Assembly: GCF_000711885.1 (NCBI RefSeq)
Contig: NZ_KL543995.1
Span: 120,010-184,009, forward strand
DNA from: Chromobacterium haemolyticum DSM 19808
Lineage (GTDB): Bacteria; Pseudomonadota; Gammaproteobacteria; Burkholderiales; Chromobacteriaceae
Length of the DNA: 64,000 nt
Direction of reading: 5' to 3'
The notes under the pieces were generated by a model that was not told where the DNA came from, made no database searches, and was given only the letters and a program-made list of their open reading frames with translations. Numbering within the stretch: position 1 is the stretch's first letter; each line of letters begins with the position of its first letter. Shown piece by piece: positions 46,479 to 53,869 of the stretch. The position numbers and the translations under genes were made by a program.

Positions 46479-47459
46479 TCAGGCGGCGGTGGCGATGAAG
46501 TGGCTTGGCCGGCCGTCGACAAAGACCAAGGCGGACTGGTTTTCGTCGATGTCGCTGCGCTTTTTCAACATCACGCCGTGCTCGTGCTTGATCGCGGCCG
46601 CGTGCCAGGGCGTCAGCCAGGCATCGACGCTGTCCACCAGCCGCACGCCGATCTTGGACGACACGCGAAATTGCGGATGGATGGACAGGCGCAAGCTGTC
46701 TGGAAACGCGCGTTCCAGCAGCCGGCTCCAGGCGTTGCTGCGCTGAATCACTCGATAGGCGTTGGCGCGCGCCATTTTCTGCAAACTGGTCTTGCTGTGG
46801 CCGGCAAAGCGCTCCATGCCTTGCGCGTCCTCGAACAGGAAGCGGGTAATGCCCTGGTACATCGCGCGCATCGCAGGTTCGTCCTGGCATTGGCGTTTGA
46901 TCTGCTCGATGGAGTCGCTGTAAAGAATCAGCAATTCTTCGCGCTGCGAAACCAGGTCGCCGATATAGCTGAAGTGATCTTTCAAGTCGTAAAAGCGAAA
47001 GCTGTCTCCATGGCGCTGCCGCGCATAGCGAATCAAGTCGTCCATATAGGCGGCGACTTCCGCGTCCGGGATATACACCACGTCGGAAAAACAATATCCG
47101 TCCGAACAAATGGCGACTTGAGCGCCCGGCGGGTAGATGCTTTGAATGTCTCTGCAAAGCTGATGCAGATTATCCATCGCGTGGCGCTCGGCCAAATCGG
47201 GCATCGCGCCCAGGGTTTTATTGCGATTGGGCGATTTGCCGGGGAAGGCAGGCAGAATCATTTGCAGCGGCTGGCGGCGGGTTACGGCGGCTTGAATCTT
47301 GGGAAGGTGAGGGGCCATTTCCGCGTCCAGATCTTCCGTTGCGGTTAGATCCTCCGGGTGAATGCGGCGCAGTTTGAAAACCAGCCCCAGTATTTGCCGG
47401 GCCAGATCCGCCGCGGAAACTCCAAATGGGTGAAAAACAGGGTCGACAATGGCGTTCAT
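46479..47459 (-). CDS. Isocyanide (isonitrile) synthase, PvcA/IsnA family
   Basis: A 326-residue enzyme of the family that turns the amino group of tyrosine or tryptophan into an isonitrile using ribulose 5-phosphate. Family blocks are PLQMILPAFPGKSPNRNKT (64-82), AICSDGYCFSDVVYIPD (116-132), the basic helix around RANAYRVIQRSNAWSRLL (231-248), and LRLSIHPQFRVSSKIGVRL (256-274) with DAWLTPWH. It is the first gene of the operon, facing a long AT-rich region. The ribosome-binding site is weak. Pairing with a PvcB-type dioxygenase and a glycosyltransferase suggests a glycosylated vinyl isonitrile product; the amino-acid substrate cannot be read from sequence. Confidence 0.9.
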   Translation of the reverse strand: MNAIVDPVFHPFGVSAADLARQILGLVFKLRRIHPEDLTATEDLDAEMAPHLPKIQAAVTRRQPLQMILPAFPGKSPNRNKTLGAMPDLAERHAMDNLHQLCRDIQSIYPPGAQVAICSDGYCFSDVVYIPDAEVAAYMDDLIRYARQRHGDSFRFYDLKDHFSYIGDLVSQREELLILYSDSIEQIKRQCQDEPAMRAMYQGITRFLFEDAQGMERFAGHSKTSLQKMARANAYRVIQRSNAWSRLLERAFPDSLRLSIHPQFRVSSKIGVRLVDSVDAWLTPWHAAAIKHEHGVMLKKRSDIDENQSALVFVDGRPSHFIATAA

Positions 47460-47825
47460 GGTTTATCTCAATTGGTTGTGGAATCAAAAGCGATGGAATT
47501 GCCACTTGCCCGCGTTCATACGCGAGCGTTTTGCTTATCGTTATGTGGTAACCAAAATAATGGAAAGAACACGATTTGCTTTTAGTAAGCGTGGCCATTT
47601 TATGGCAGATGCCGAGAGTGGGCGAACAAATTAGCCGCTATAGAGTTATGAGCAATCGTTATATTGATATGGCGAAGGGATTGAACGAATAAGGAGGGGG
47701 CGGTTTTTTATTCGATTGGATTAGTATTTTATTCAGTGCGGGGGTGTGAAAATTGTAAATACGATTGTGACGGTGTGTGATGTTTTATTTGTTTTAATTT
47801 GGATTAAATTTAAATTTATCTTTGT

Positions 47826-47847
47826 ATGACAAGGTTTTATTTGTCAT
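47826..47847. promoter_or_regulatory. Inverted-repeat operator candidate in the AT-rich region
   Basis: ATGACAA (47826-47832), eight bases, then TTGTCAT (47841-47847): perfect 7-bp arms in a 22-bp site with spacing typical of a dimeric regulator. It is about 370 bp upstream of the isocyanide synthase start and 410 bp upstream of lysP, so which gene it serves is unclear. Confidence 0.4.
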
Positions 47848-48121
47848 TTTTGCAAATGAGATTCATTACTGTTTGTAAACGGGGCAAGACGGCTGTCGAC
47901 TGTGAGTTTTCCCATGAAACCACGGTGCGACGACTCGGTCGCGCCGCGCTTTAAACCGCGTGCTGGAGCGGGCGGGACGGGTGAAAACTGTATGATTCCT
48001 GCGACAGATCCATCGCGAGGGGCTTGCGGGGGCGCGTCACAGGCTCTTGGTCGCAGTCCAACCGGGTGCGATATTCCTTTGCGAACATGACATTTTCGTT
48101 TTTTAAGCCCCAAAGCCATGT

Positions 48122-48133
48122 TTGACTAGTCAA
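48122..48133. promoter_or_regulatory. Perfect 12-bp palindrome upstream of lysP
   Basis: TTGACTAGTCAA, 126 bp before the lysP start codon. It could be an operator, and TTGACT could also be part of a -35 element. No regulator is assigned. Confidence 0.35.
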
Positions 48134-48259
48134 CAGTCGTGGTTGCTGTCATTCTTTTGCGTTTCGATTACGACTGCCTGTCGTTGCGACAACAGGCCGC
48201 CGGCTGGCCGCAGCGAGCCGAAAGCAATGTCGCCGAGCAGGCGCACTTGAGACAAAGAG

Positions 48260-49786
48260 ATGGAAAAAAAACAAGAGAGCCAAGAGCTTAGGCGCACCTT
48301 GCAGGCGCGCCACCTGTCGATGATCGCCATCGGCGGCTCCATTGGCACCGGCCTGTTCCTGGCCTCCGGCGCCACCGTGGCGTCGGCCGGCGCCGGCGGC
48401 GCCTTGATCGCCTACGCCCTGATCGGCCTGATGGTTTACTTCCTGATGACCAGCTTGGGCGAAATGGCCGCCTTCATGCCGGAGTCCGGCTCCTTCCAGG
48501 TTTATGGTTCGCGCTTCGTCGATCCGGCCTTTGGTTTCGCCCAGGGTTGGAACTACTGGTACAACTGGGCCATCACCGTGGCGGTGGAGTTGGCCGCGGC
48601 CGCCATCATCATGCATTACTGGTATCCGGCGGTGCCCGGCATCGTCTGGAGCGCCGGCTTCCTGTTGATCATCTTCGTGCTCAACTATTTCTCGGTGAAG
48701 GGCTTTGGCGAGGCCGAGTTCTGGTGCTCGATGCTCAAGGTGGCCACCATCGTCGCCTTCATCATCATTGGCTTTTTGATGATCTTCGGCATCATGACCG
48801 ACCCCAACCCGCAGCGCATCGCGCCGGGTTTGTCAGTGATGCAGCAGGGACAAGGCCCGTTTGTGGGCGGCCTGGCCGCTTTCGTGGGCGTGGCCATGAT
48901 CGTGGGTTTCTCCTTCCAGGGCACGGAGTTGATCGGCGTCGCCGCCGGAGAATCCGCCAATCCGGGCAAGACCATCCCGCGCGCGGTGCGGCAGATTTTC
49001 TGGCGCATCCTGATGTTCTACATGCTGTCCATCCTGATCATCGGCCTGATCCTGCCGTACAACGATCCGCTGCTGCTGAAGAATGATATGAAGGACGTGG
49101 GCGCCAGCCCGTTCACTCTGGTGTTCAATCGCGCCGGCTTCGCCATGGCGGCCAGCCTGATGAACGCGGTGATCCTGTCCGCCATCCTGTCCGCCGGCAA
49201 CTCCGGCATGTACGCGTCCACCCGCATGCTGTACACCATGGCGCGCAACAAGATGGCGCCCAAGCGCTTTGCCGAGCTGTCCAGCAACGGCGTGCCGCGC
49301 AATGCCTTGTACGCCACCAGCGTGATCGCCGCGCTGTGCTTCTTGACCTCGCTGTTTGAAACCAACGCGGTCTATCTGTGGCTGCTGAATTCCTCCGGCA
49401 TGACCGGCTTCATCGCCTGGTTGGGCGTGGCCATCAGCCACTACCGCTTCCGCCGCGCCTATGTGAAGCAGGGCCATGATCTGGCCGACCTGCCTTACCA
49501 GGCCAAGTGGTTCCCGCTGGGGCCGCTGTTCGCCTTCGCCCTGTGCCTGCTGATCATGCTGGGCCAGAACTACGAGGCCTTCATAGGCGGACATATCGAC
49601 TGGAGCGCGGTGATCGCCACCTACCTGGGCATTCCGCTGTTCCTGGCGCTGTGGCTGGGCTACAAGTTCAAGCACAAAACACGGATGGTGGCGCTGGAAG
49701 AGATTGATTTCAGCGAGGCGCTGGTCAAGGCTCGTTCCTTGCGCCAAGAGAACGAGAACGGCAAGCTGGCCGCCGCCACGCGCTGA
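48260..49786 (+). CDS. lysP: Lysine-specific permease
   Basis: A 508-residue APC-superfamily amino-acid/proton symporter with 12 membrane spans. The match to E. coli LysP is long and clear: LRRTLQARHLSMIAIGGSIG, GLMVYFLMTSLGEMAAFMP, FAQGWNYWYNWAITVAVEL, MIVGFSFQGTELIGVAAGES and GNSGMYASTRMLYTMA. Lysine specificity is inferred from that similarity. It is divergent from the isonitrile operon and ends in a strong terminator. Confidence 0.92.
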   Translation: MEKKQESQELRRTLQARHLSMIAIGGSIGTGLFLASGATVASAGAGGALIAYALIGLMVYFLMTSLGEMAAFMPESGSFQVYGSRFVDPAFGFAQGWNYWYNWAITVAVELAAAAIIMHYWYPAVPGIVWSAGFLLIIFVLNYFSVKGFGEAEFWCSMLKVATIVAFIIIGFLMIFGIMTDPNPQRIAPGLSVMQQGQGPFVGGLAAFVGVAMIVGFSFQGTELIGVAAGESANPGKTIPRAVRQIFWRILMFYMLSILIIGLILPYNDPLLLKNDMKDVGASPFTLVFNRAGFAMAASLMNAVILSAILSAGNSGMYASTRMLYTMARNKMAPKRFAELSSNGVPRNALYATSVIAALCFLTSLFETNAVYLWLLNSSGMTGFIAWLGVAISHYRFRRAYVKQGHDLADLPYQAKWFPLGPLFAFALCLLIMLGQNYEAFIGGHIDWSAVIATYLGIPLFLALWLGYKFKHKTRMVALEEIDFSEALVKARSLRQENENGKLAAATR

Positions 49787-49828
49787 TCCGTTGTGAATTC
49801 TGCCGGCCTTGGGGCGGCAGTGAGTCAA

Positions 49829-49856
49829 ACAGCCCGGCATTGCCGGGCTGTTTTTC
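49829..49856 (+). terminator. Rho-independent terminator of lysP
   Basis: A perfect 9-bp stem (CAGCCCGGC at 49830-49838, complement 49842-49850) with a 3-nt loop, followed by five T. It lies 43 bp after the lysP stop codon. Confidence 0.93.
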
Positions 49857-50044
49857 GTAAGAGACTGATTGTTATGGATTCCGCGCGGGAAAGAGGCGCG
49901 CGCTCGATGCGCCGGAACCGGGGAGGGGCGCCGGAGTCCGAGCGAGAGCCGGTTGCAATATTGATGAATTGTGTAATATGGCGGCTGGCGCCGTGCCCGC
50001 GGCCGTTCTCGATCTGAATTTGATGGTTTCGGAGTCATTCCACC

Positions 50045-50746
50045 ATGCAGTTGCTGACAATATTCATAACAAAGTTTCTGTTTGTGATGGCAGCCTTGCT
50101 GCCGATCATGAATCCTCCGGGGCTGGTGCCCATCTTCATCTCGATGACGGCGCGCAATACGCCGCAGCAGCGCCGTTACCTGGCGCGCCGCATCGCCATG
50201 TATTGCGCCTTGCTGCTGCTGGGCAGCATGTTCACCGGCGGCTATGTGCTGTCTTTCTTCGGCGTATCGCTGCCGGTGGTGCAATTGTCCGGCGGCCTGC
50301 TGATTACTTTCGCCGCCTGGCGCATGCTCAACGACGCGCCGCCGGAGAGCAGCCCCACCTCCACCGATCAGCCCATACAGGCGGAAAACCACGACGCGCT
50401 GAAGCAGCGCGCCTTCTATCCGTTGACCTTTCCGCTAACGGTGGGGCCGGGCTCCATCTCGGTGGCCATCACCATGGGCGCTTCGCTGACCGATACCGGC
50501 AAGGGCATCGTCAAATACGCGATCTCGCCGCTGGCCGGCGGCTGCGCGGTGCTGGTGTGCAGCGTGCTGGTCTATCTGTGCTACCGCCACGCCGACAAGC
50601 TGCTGCGTTATCTGGGGCAGACCGGCTCGGTGGTGTTTCTGCGGCTGTCCGCCTTCATCCTGCTGTGCCTGGGGGTGCAGATCATGTGGGACGGCTTCGG
50701 CGCCTTGATTGTCCAATTGGCGCAGGACGTGCTGCCGCACAAGTGA
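50045..50746 (+). CDS. MarC family integral membrane protein
   Basis: A 233-residue membrane protein with six hydrophobic segments. It has LLPIMNPPGLVPIFISMT near the N-terminus and AFYPLTFPLTVGPGSISVAITMGA in the middle, the MarC/UPF0056 signatures. The role of the family is unsettled; the historic link to multiple antibiotic resistance has not held up. A short hydrophilic insert (PPESSPTSTDQPIQAENHD) separates the halves. It is a stand-alone gene downstream of the lysP terminator. Confidence 0.9.
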   Translation: MQLLTIFITKFLFVMAALLPIMNPPGLVPIFISMTARNTPQQRRYLARRIAMYCALLLLGSMFTGGYVLSFFGVSLPVVQLSGGLLITFAAWRMLNDAPPESSPTSTDQPIQAENHDALKQRAFYPLTFPLTVGPGSISVAITMGASLTDTGKGIVKYAISPLAGGCAVLVCSVLVYLCYRHADKLLRYLGQTGSVVFLRLSAFILLCLGVQIMWDGFGALIVQLAQDVLPHK

Positions 50747-50845
50747 GCGGGATGATTGGACATCTTTTGATGTGAGGCAAATGCCGCATAGGCCAAAATA
50801 AGCATACTGCGCTTATGACAAATGTCTTAAGAACAGGAGCTTGCC

Positions 50846-51976
50846 ATGGCGACCAGCGCTTTCTTCATCCCCTGCGTCAATCTGATGGGGGCGGGCTGTC
50901 TGCAACAAGCCGTTGAGACCATGCGCGGTTACGGCTACCGCAAAGTATTGATGGTGACGGACACCGGCTTGGTGAAAACCGGCCTGGCCGGCCGCGTCAC
51001 GGAATTGCTGGGCGACGTCGGCATCGCCACCGTACTGTTTGACGGCGTGCACCCCAATCCCACCACCGCGAATGTGGGCGCCGGCCTCGCGCTGCTGCGC
51101 GAGCACGATTGCGACGCCGTGGTGTCGCTGGGCGGCGGCTCGCCGCACGACTGCGCCAAGGGCATCGCGCTGGTGGCCGCCAACGGCGGCAAGATCCAGG
51201 ATTACGAGGGCGTGGACAAGTCCGCCAAGCCGCAACTGCCGCTGGTGGCGATCAACACCACGGCCGGTACCGCCTCGGAAATGACCCGCTTCTGCATCAT
51301 CACCGACGAGTCCCGCCACATCAAAATGGCCATCGTGGACAAGCACACCACGCCGGTGCTGTCGGTCAACGATCCGGAAACCATGGCCGGCATGCCGGCG
51401 TCGCTGACCGCGGCCACCGGCATGGACGCGCTGACCCACGCGGTGGAGGCTTACGTTTCCACCATCGCCACGCCCATCACGGACGCCTGCGCCTTGAAGG
51501 CGGTAACGCTGATTGCCGGCCACCTGCGCCGCGCGGTGCGCCACGGCCTGGACATGGAAGCGCGGGAGCAAATGGCTTACGCGCAGTTCCTGGCCGGCAT
51601 GGCCTTCAACAACGCCTCTCTGGGCTATGTGCACGCGATGGCGCACCAGTTGGGCGGCTTCTACGATCTGCCGCACGGAGTATGCAACGCGGTGCTGCTG
51701 CCACATGTGCAGGCTTTCAACGCCAAGGCGGCCGGCCAGCGTCTGGCCGACGTCGGCGCGGCGCTGGGCGTGGCCGCCAACGCGGAAGCGGCGATCGCCG
51801 CCATACGCCAATTGGCCGCCGATGTAGGCATTCCGGCAGGATTGACGCAGTTGGGGGTCAAGGAAGAGGATATTCCGGAGCTGGCCGCCAACGCCTTGAA
51901 GGACGCTTGCGGCCTGACCAATCCGATCCAGGCCAGCCATGAAGAAATCTGCGCGATCTTCAAGGCCGCGCTGTAA
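50846..51976 (+). CDS. Iron-containing alcohol dehydrogenase (YiaY/AdhB type)
   Basis: A 376-residue group III alcohol dehydrogenase. The NAD-binding region has [39 protein letters not shown] and [13 protein letters not shown] are family blocks, and the iron ligands are in the His-rich segment [21 protein letters not shown]. Substrate cannot be decided; ethanol, threonine and lactaldehyde enzymes share these motifs. AGGAG upstream of the ATG supports the start. A 9-bp GC hairpin and a repeat block follow the stop. Confidence 0.93.
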   Translation: MATSAFFIPCVNLMGAGCLQQAVETMRGYGYRKVLMVTDTGLVKTGLAGRVTELLGDVGIATVLFDGVHPNPTTANVGAGLALLREHDCDAVVSLGGGSPHDCAKGIALVAANGGKIQDYEGVDKSAKPQLPLVAINTTAGTASEMTRFCIITDESRHIKMAIVDKHTTPVLSVNDPETMAGMPASLTAATGMDALTHAVEAYVSTIATPITDACALKAVTLIAGHLRRAVRHGLDMEAREQMAYAQFLAGMAFNNASLGYVHAMAHQLGGFYDLPHGVCNAVLLPHVQAFNAKAAGQRLADVGAALGVAANAEAAIAAIRQLAADVGIPAGLTQLGVKEEDIPELAANALKDACGLTNPIQASHEEICAIFKAAL

Positions 51977-51983
51977 TAGCATG

Positions 51984-52006
51984 GCCGCGGTGCAAAACAC
52001 CGCGGC
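51984..52006 (+). terminator. GC hairpin directly after the alcohol dehydrogenase gene
   Basis: A perfect 9-bp stem (GCCGCGGTG at 51984-51992, complement 51998-52006) with a CAAAA loop, 8 bp after the stop codon. Only TT follows before a repeat element begins. It looks like a terminator whose T tract was lost or displaced by the repeat. Confidence 0.45.
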
Positions 52007-52013
52007 TTAAGAC

Positions 52014-52118
52014 CCGCTAACAAAACCCCTGATCCTGCGTTGCGCCTCCTTGCCGTACTCAAGTACTGCCAGCGTCGGCGGGCCTTGGCTCAGGTTCTCT
52101 GCGAGGTTTTGTTAGCGG
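52014..52118. repeat. Large inverted-repeat element
   Basis: Perfect 14-bp arms CCGCTAACAAAACC (52014-52027) and their complement (52105-52118) enclose 77 bp. Inside, CCTGA (52028-52032) pairs with TCAGG (52090-52094), and GTACT-CA-AGTAC forms another palindrome. No ORF is contained. The shape is that of a short non-autonomous palindromic or MITE-like element. Confidence 0.65.
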
Positions 52119-52120
52119 CT

Positions 52121-52177
52121 CTAAGAGCCTGTTCAAAGTCTCGCTCTAGCTCGCAAGACTTTAGAACAGCTTCTAAT
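52121..52177. repeat. Dispersed palindromic repeat, copy C
   Basis: The left arm includes GAGCCTGTTCAAAGTCTCGC. A 7-nt loop tctagct and a right arm that mirrors it (CGCAAGACTTTAGAACAGC, one bulge) follow. It abuts the large inverted repeat on its left and a terminator on its right. Arms and loop match copy B at 44656. Confidence 0.65.
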
Positions 52178-52199
52178 GGCGGCCCAGCCGCCTTTTTTT
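52178..52199 (+). terminator. Rho-independent terminator beyond the repeat block
   Basis: GGCGGC (52178-52183), loop CCA, GCCGCC (52187-52192), then seven T. It probably ends alcohol dehydrogenase transcripts that pass through the repeat block. Confidence 0.8.
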
Positions 52200-52278
52200 G
52201 ACCATTAAATATCGTAATACGATATTTCTGACGACGCCGCACCGCCTCCGCCGCCAGATGAAATTAAGGAGTGACGCA

Positions 52279-52698
52279 ATGGACGCAACAATCCGCCTGT
52301 TGCCGGTGAGCGAATACCGGCCGGGCCTTGAAAACGCTTTTCTGATTGAGGAAACCTGGCCAAAGGGCCTGCCGCGGCAGGCGCTGGACGCCGGCCACTG
52401 GCTGAAAAGCGTGGCGCCGGCGCCCGGCCTGCTTAACTGGCTGCGTCAGGATGAACGCCATTGGCCCACATTCTGTGAAGTGTATTGGGCCGATTTGGCG
52501 GCAAACCCGCAGCGCTGGTGGCCGCTGTGGAAGGCCAGCCGCAGCGGCGGCCTGGTGCTGCTGCACGCCGGCGGCGGCGAGAGGCAGCCGGCGCAGGCCT
52601 TGGCGCAGTTTCTGGGCGACAAGTTGGATGAGATAAAACGCATCGAGGCGGGGGAGCTGGCTTCACCGGTGTGCTACCGCGCTTTGCTGGATGGCTGA
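52279..52698 (+). CDS. DUF488 / YeaO-like protein
   Basis: A 139-residue protein of the YeaO branch of DUF488. It has EETWPKGLPRQALDAGHWLK, then APAPGLLNWLRQDERHWPTF and VYWADLAANP, aligning with the WPRGI, W-D-K and F-Y-L blocks of YeaO. The ATG at 52279 follows AAGGAG with 7-bp spacing; a longer frame starting at 52198 lies next to the terminator and is unlikely. Function is not established. It overlaps the MarR gene by 8 bp. Confidence 0.82.
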   Translation: MDATIRLLPVSEYRPGLENAFLIEETWPKGLPRQALDAGHWLKSVAPAPGLLNWLRQDERHWPTFCEVYWADLAANPQRWWPLWKASRSGGLVLLHAGGGERQPAQALAQFLGDKLDEIKRIEAGELASPVCYRALLDG

Positions 52699-53146
52699 GC
52701 CGGAGGAGGTGCCCCGCGTGTCTGGCCCCCAGAGCTTTTCCAAGCAGGATTTCGAACGTCTGGCGGATTTCCGCTACCGCTTGCGCCGTTTCCAGCGTTT
52801 TAGCGAAGAGGCGGCCCAGCGCCATGGCATCACCATGCTGCAATACCTGCTGTTGTTGCAGATCAAGGGCTTTCCAGGGCGGGACTGGGCCACGGTGGCC
52901 GAGCTGGCCGAGCGGCTGCAGTCGCACCACCACAGCGTGGTGGGTCTGATCAGCCGCTGCGAGCAGCAACAACTGGTGGCGCGCAGCCCGGGGCGGGACG
53001 ACCGCCGCTGCGTGGAAGTGCGGCTGACGCCCAAGGGCGAGGCGCTGGCGGAACGCCTGGCGCGCGAGCACCGCGAGGAGTTGCAGGCCCTGCGGCGGCT
53101 GGGCGACGTGCTGTCCCTGGACCACCTGCTGCAAGCTCAGGATTGA
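52691..53146 (+). CDS. MarR family transcriptional regulator
   Basis: A 151-residue winged-helix regulator. MLQYLLLLQIKGFPG and TVAELAERLQSHHHSVVGLI form the DNA-recognition helices, and SPGRDDRRCVEVRLTPKGEAL is the wing with the conserved DRR and LTPKG motif. It is translationally coupled to the YeaO-like gene and lies 72 bp before a two-component system. Its ligand and targets are unknown. Confidence 0.9.
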   Translation: MAEPEEVPRVSGPQSFSKQDFERLADFRYRLRRFQRFSEEAAQRHGITMLQYLLLLQIKGFPGRDWATVAELAERLQSHHHSVVGLISRCEQQQLVARSPGRDDRRCVEVRLTPKGEALAERLAREHREELQALRRLGDVLSLDHLLQAQD

Positions 53147-53218
53147 CGCCGGCGCGGTAGATTTTGCCATGGCGCTCTGGCATGATTTTGACATTGCTTT
53201 GGCGTGCGGAGACATCCC

Positions 53219-53869
53219 GTGAACATATTGTTGGTGGAGGACGACCTGGCATTGGGCGAGGCGCTGGGGCAGGCCTTGCGCCAGGCCGGTTTTCGCACCG
53301 TCTGGGTGCGGAGGCTGAAAGAAGCGCGCACCTTTCTGGCCGATGAGCCGCAGGACGCCTTGCTGCTGGATCTGGGGCTGCCGGACGGCGAGGGCCTGCA
53401 TTTGCTGCAGGAGTTGCGCGGCAACGGATCGACGCTGCCGGTGATCATCCTGACCGCGCGCGACGCGCTGGAGAGCAGGCTGACCGGCTTGCACAACGGC
53501 GCCGACGATTATCTGGTCAAGCCTTTCGCCATTCCGGAACTGCTGGCCCGGCTGCAGGCGGTGACCCGGCGCAGCAGCGGCTTCGTGTCGGCCAATTGGC
53601 AGATCGGCGATTTATGCATCAACGCCGACACCCGCGAGCTGTCGATGAACGGCGCGGCGGTGGCCTTGTCGCCGTCGGAATTCGCGCTGATATTCGAACT
53701 GGTGCGCAAGGCCGGCAAGGTGGTTAGCCGCGAGCACCTGGTGGAGCATCTGTGCTGCGAGTCCGACAACGCGCTGGAGGTGCATGTCCACAATTTGCGG
53801 CGCAAGCTGGGTTCGGACTGGATCCGCACCATTCGCGGCGTCGGCTATCTGTTGCCCAAGCCGGCATGA
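53219..53869 (+). CDS. OmpR/PhoB-family response regulator
   Basis: A 216-residue regulator. The receiver domain has the acidic pair Glu7-Asp8-Asp9 region, phosphoacceptor Asp51 (LLLDLGLPD), Thr79 and Lys101 (YLVKPFAIPELL). The C-terminal winged helix (about 125-215) ends HVHNLRRKLGSDWIRTIRGVGYLL. The GTG at 53219 has GGAG 7 bp upstream; the GTG at 53204 would add RRHPV with no ribosome-binding site. The stop overlaps the kinase start. Confidence 0.94.
   Translation: MNILLVEDDLALGEALGQALRQAGFRTVWVRRLKEARTFLADEPQDALLLDLGLPDGEGLHLLQELRGNGSTLPVIILTARDALESRLTGLHNGADDYLVKPFAIPELLARLQAVTRRSSGFVSANWQIGDLCINADTRELSMNGAAVALSPSEFALIFELVRKAGKVVSREHLVEHLCCESDNALEVHVHNLRRKLGSDWIRTIRGVGYLLPKPA

Larger units (their letters stand above)
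47460..48259. promoter_or_regulatory. AT-rich control region between the isonitrile operon and lysP
   Basis: 800 bp without a credible gene. 47600-47880 is strongly AT-rich, unlike the surroundings, and probably holds the isonitrile operon promoter; H-NS-type silencing is plausible. Notable symmetry: an inverted repeat at 47826-47847, a GCGAC/GTCGC stem at 47927-47942, CTGCGAC/GTCGCAG arms enclosing 47999-48056, a perfect 12-bp palindrome at 48122-48133, and a TGTCG-TTG-CGACA stem around 48178-48192 just before lysP. No lysine-riboswitch consensus was recognised. Confidence 0.5.

Noticed and set aside
47460-47880. LuxR-type (CviR) box controlling the isonitrile operon
   Set aside because: I looked for a CTG-N-CC...GG-N-CAG-like dyad and did not see one; only an ATGACAA/TTGTCAT repeat is present.
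47880-48259. Lysine riboswitch upstream of lysP
   Set aside because: Stems are present, but I could not find the conserved L-box core segments. Left as an unclassified structured region.
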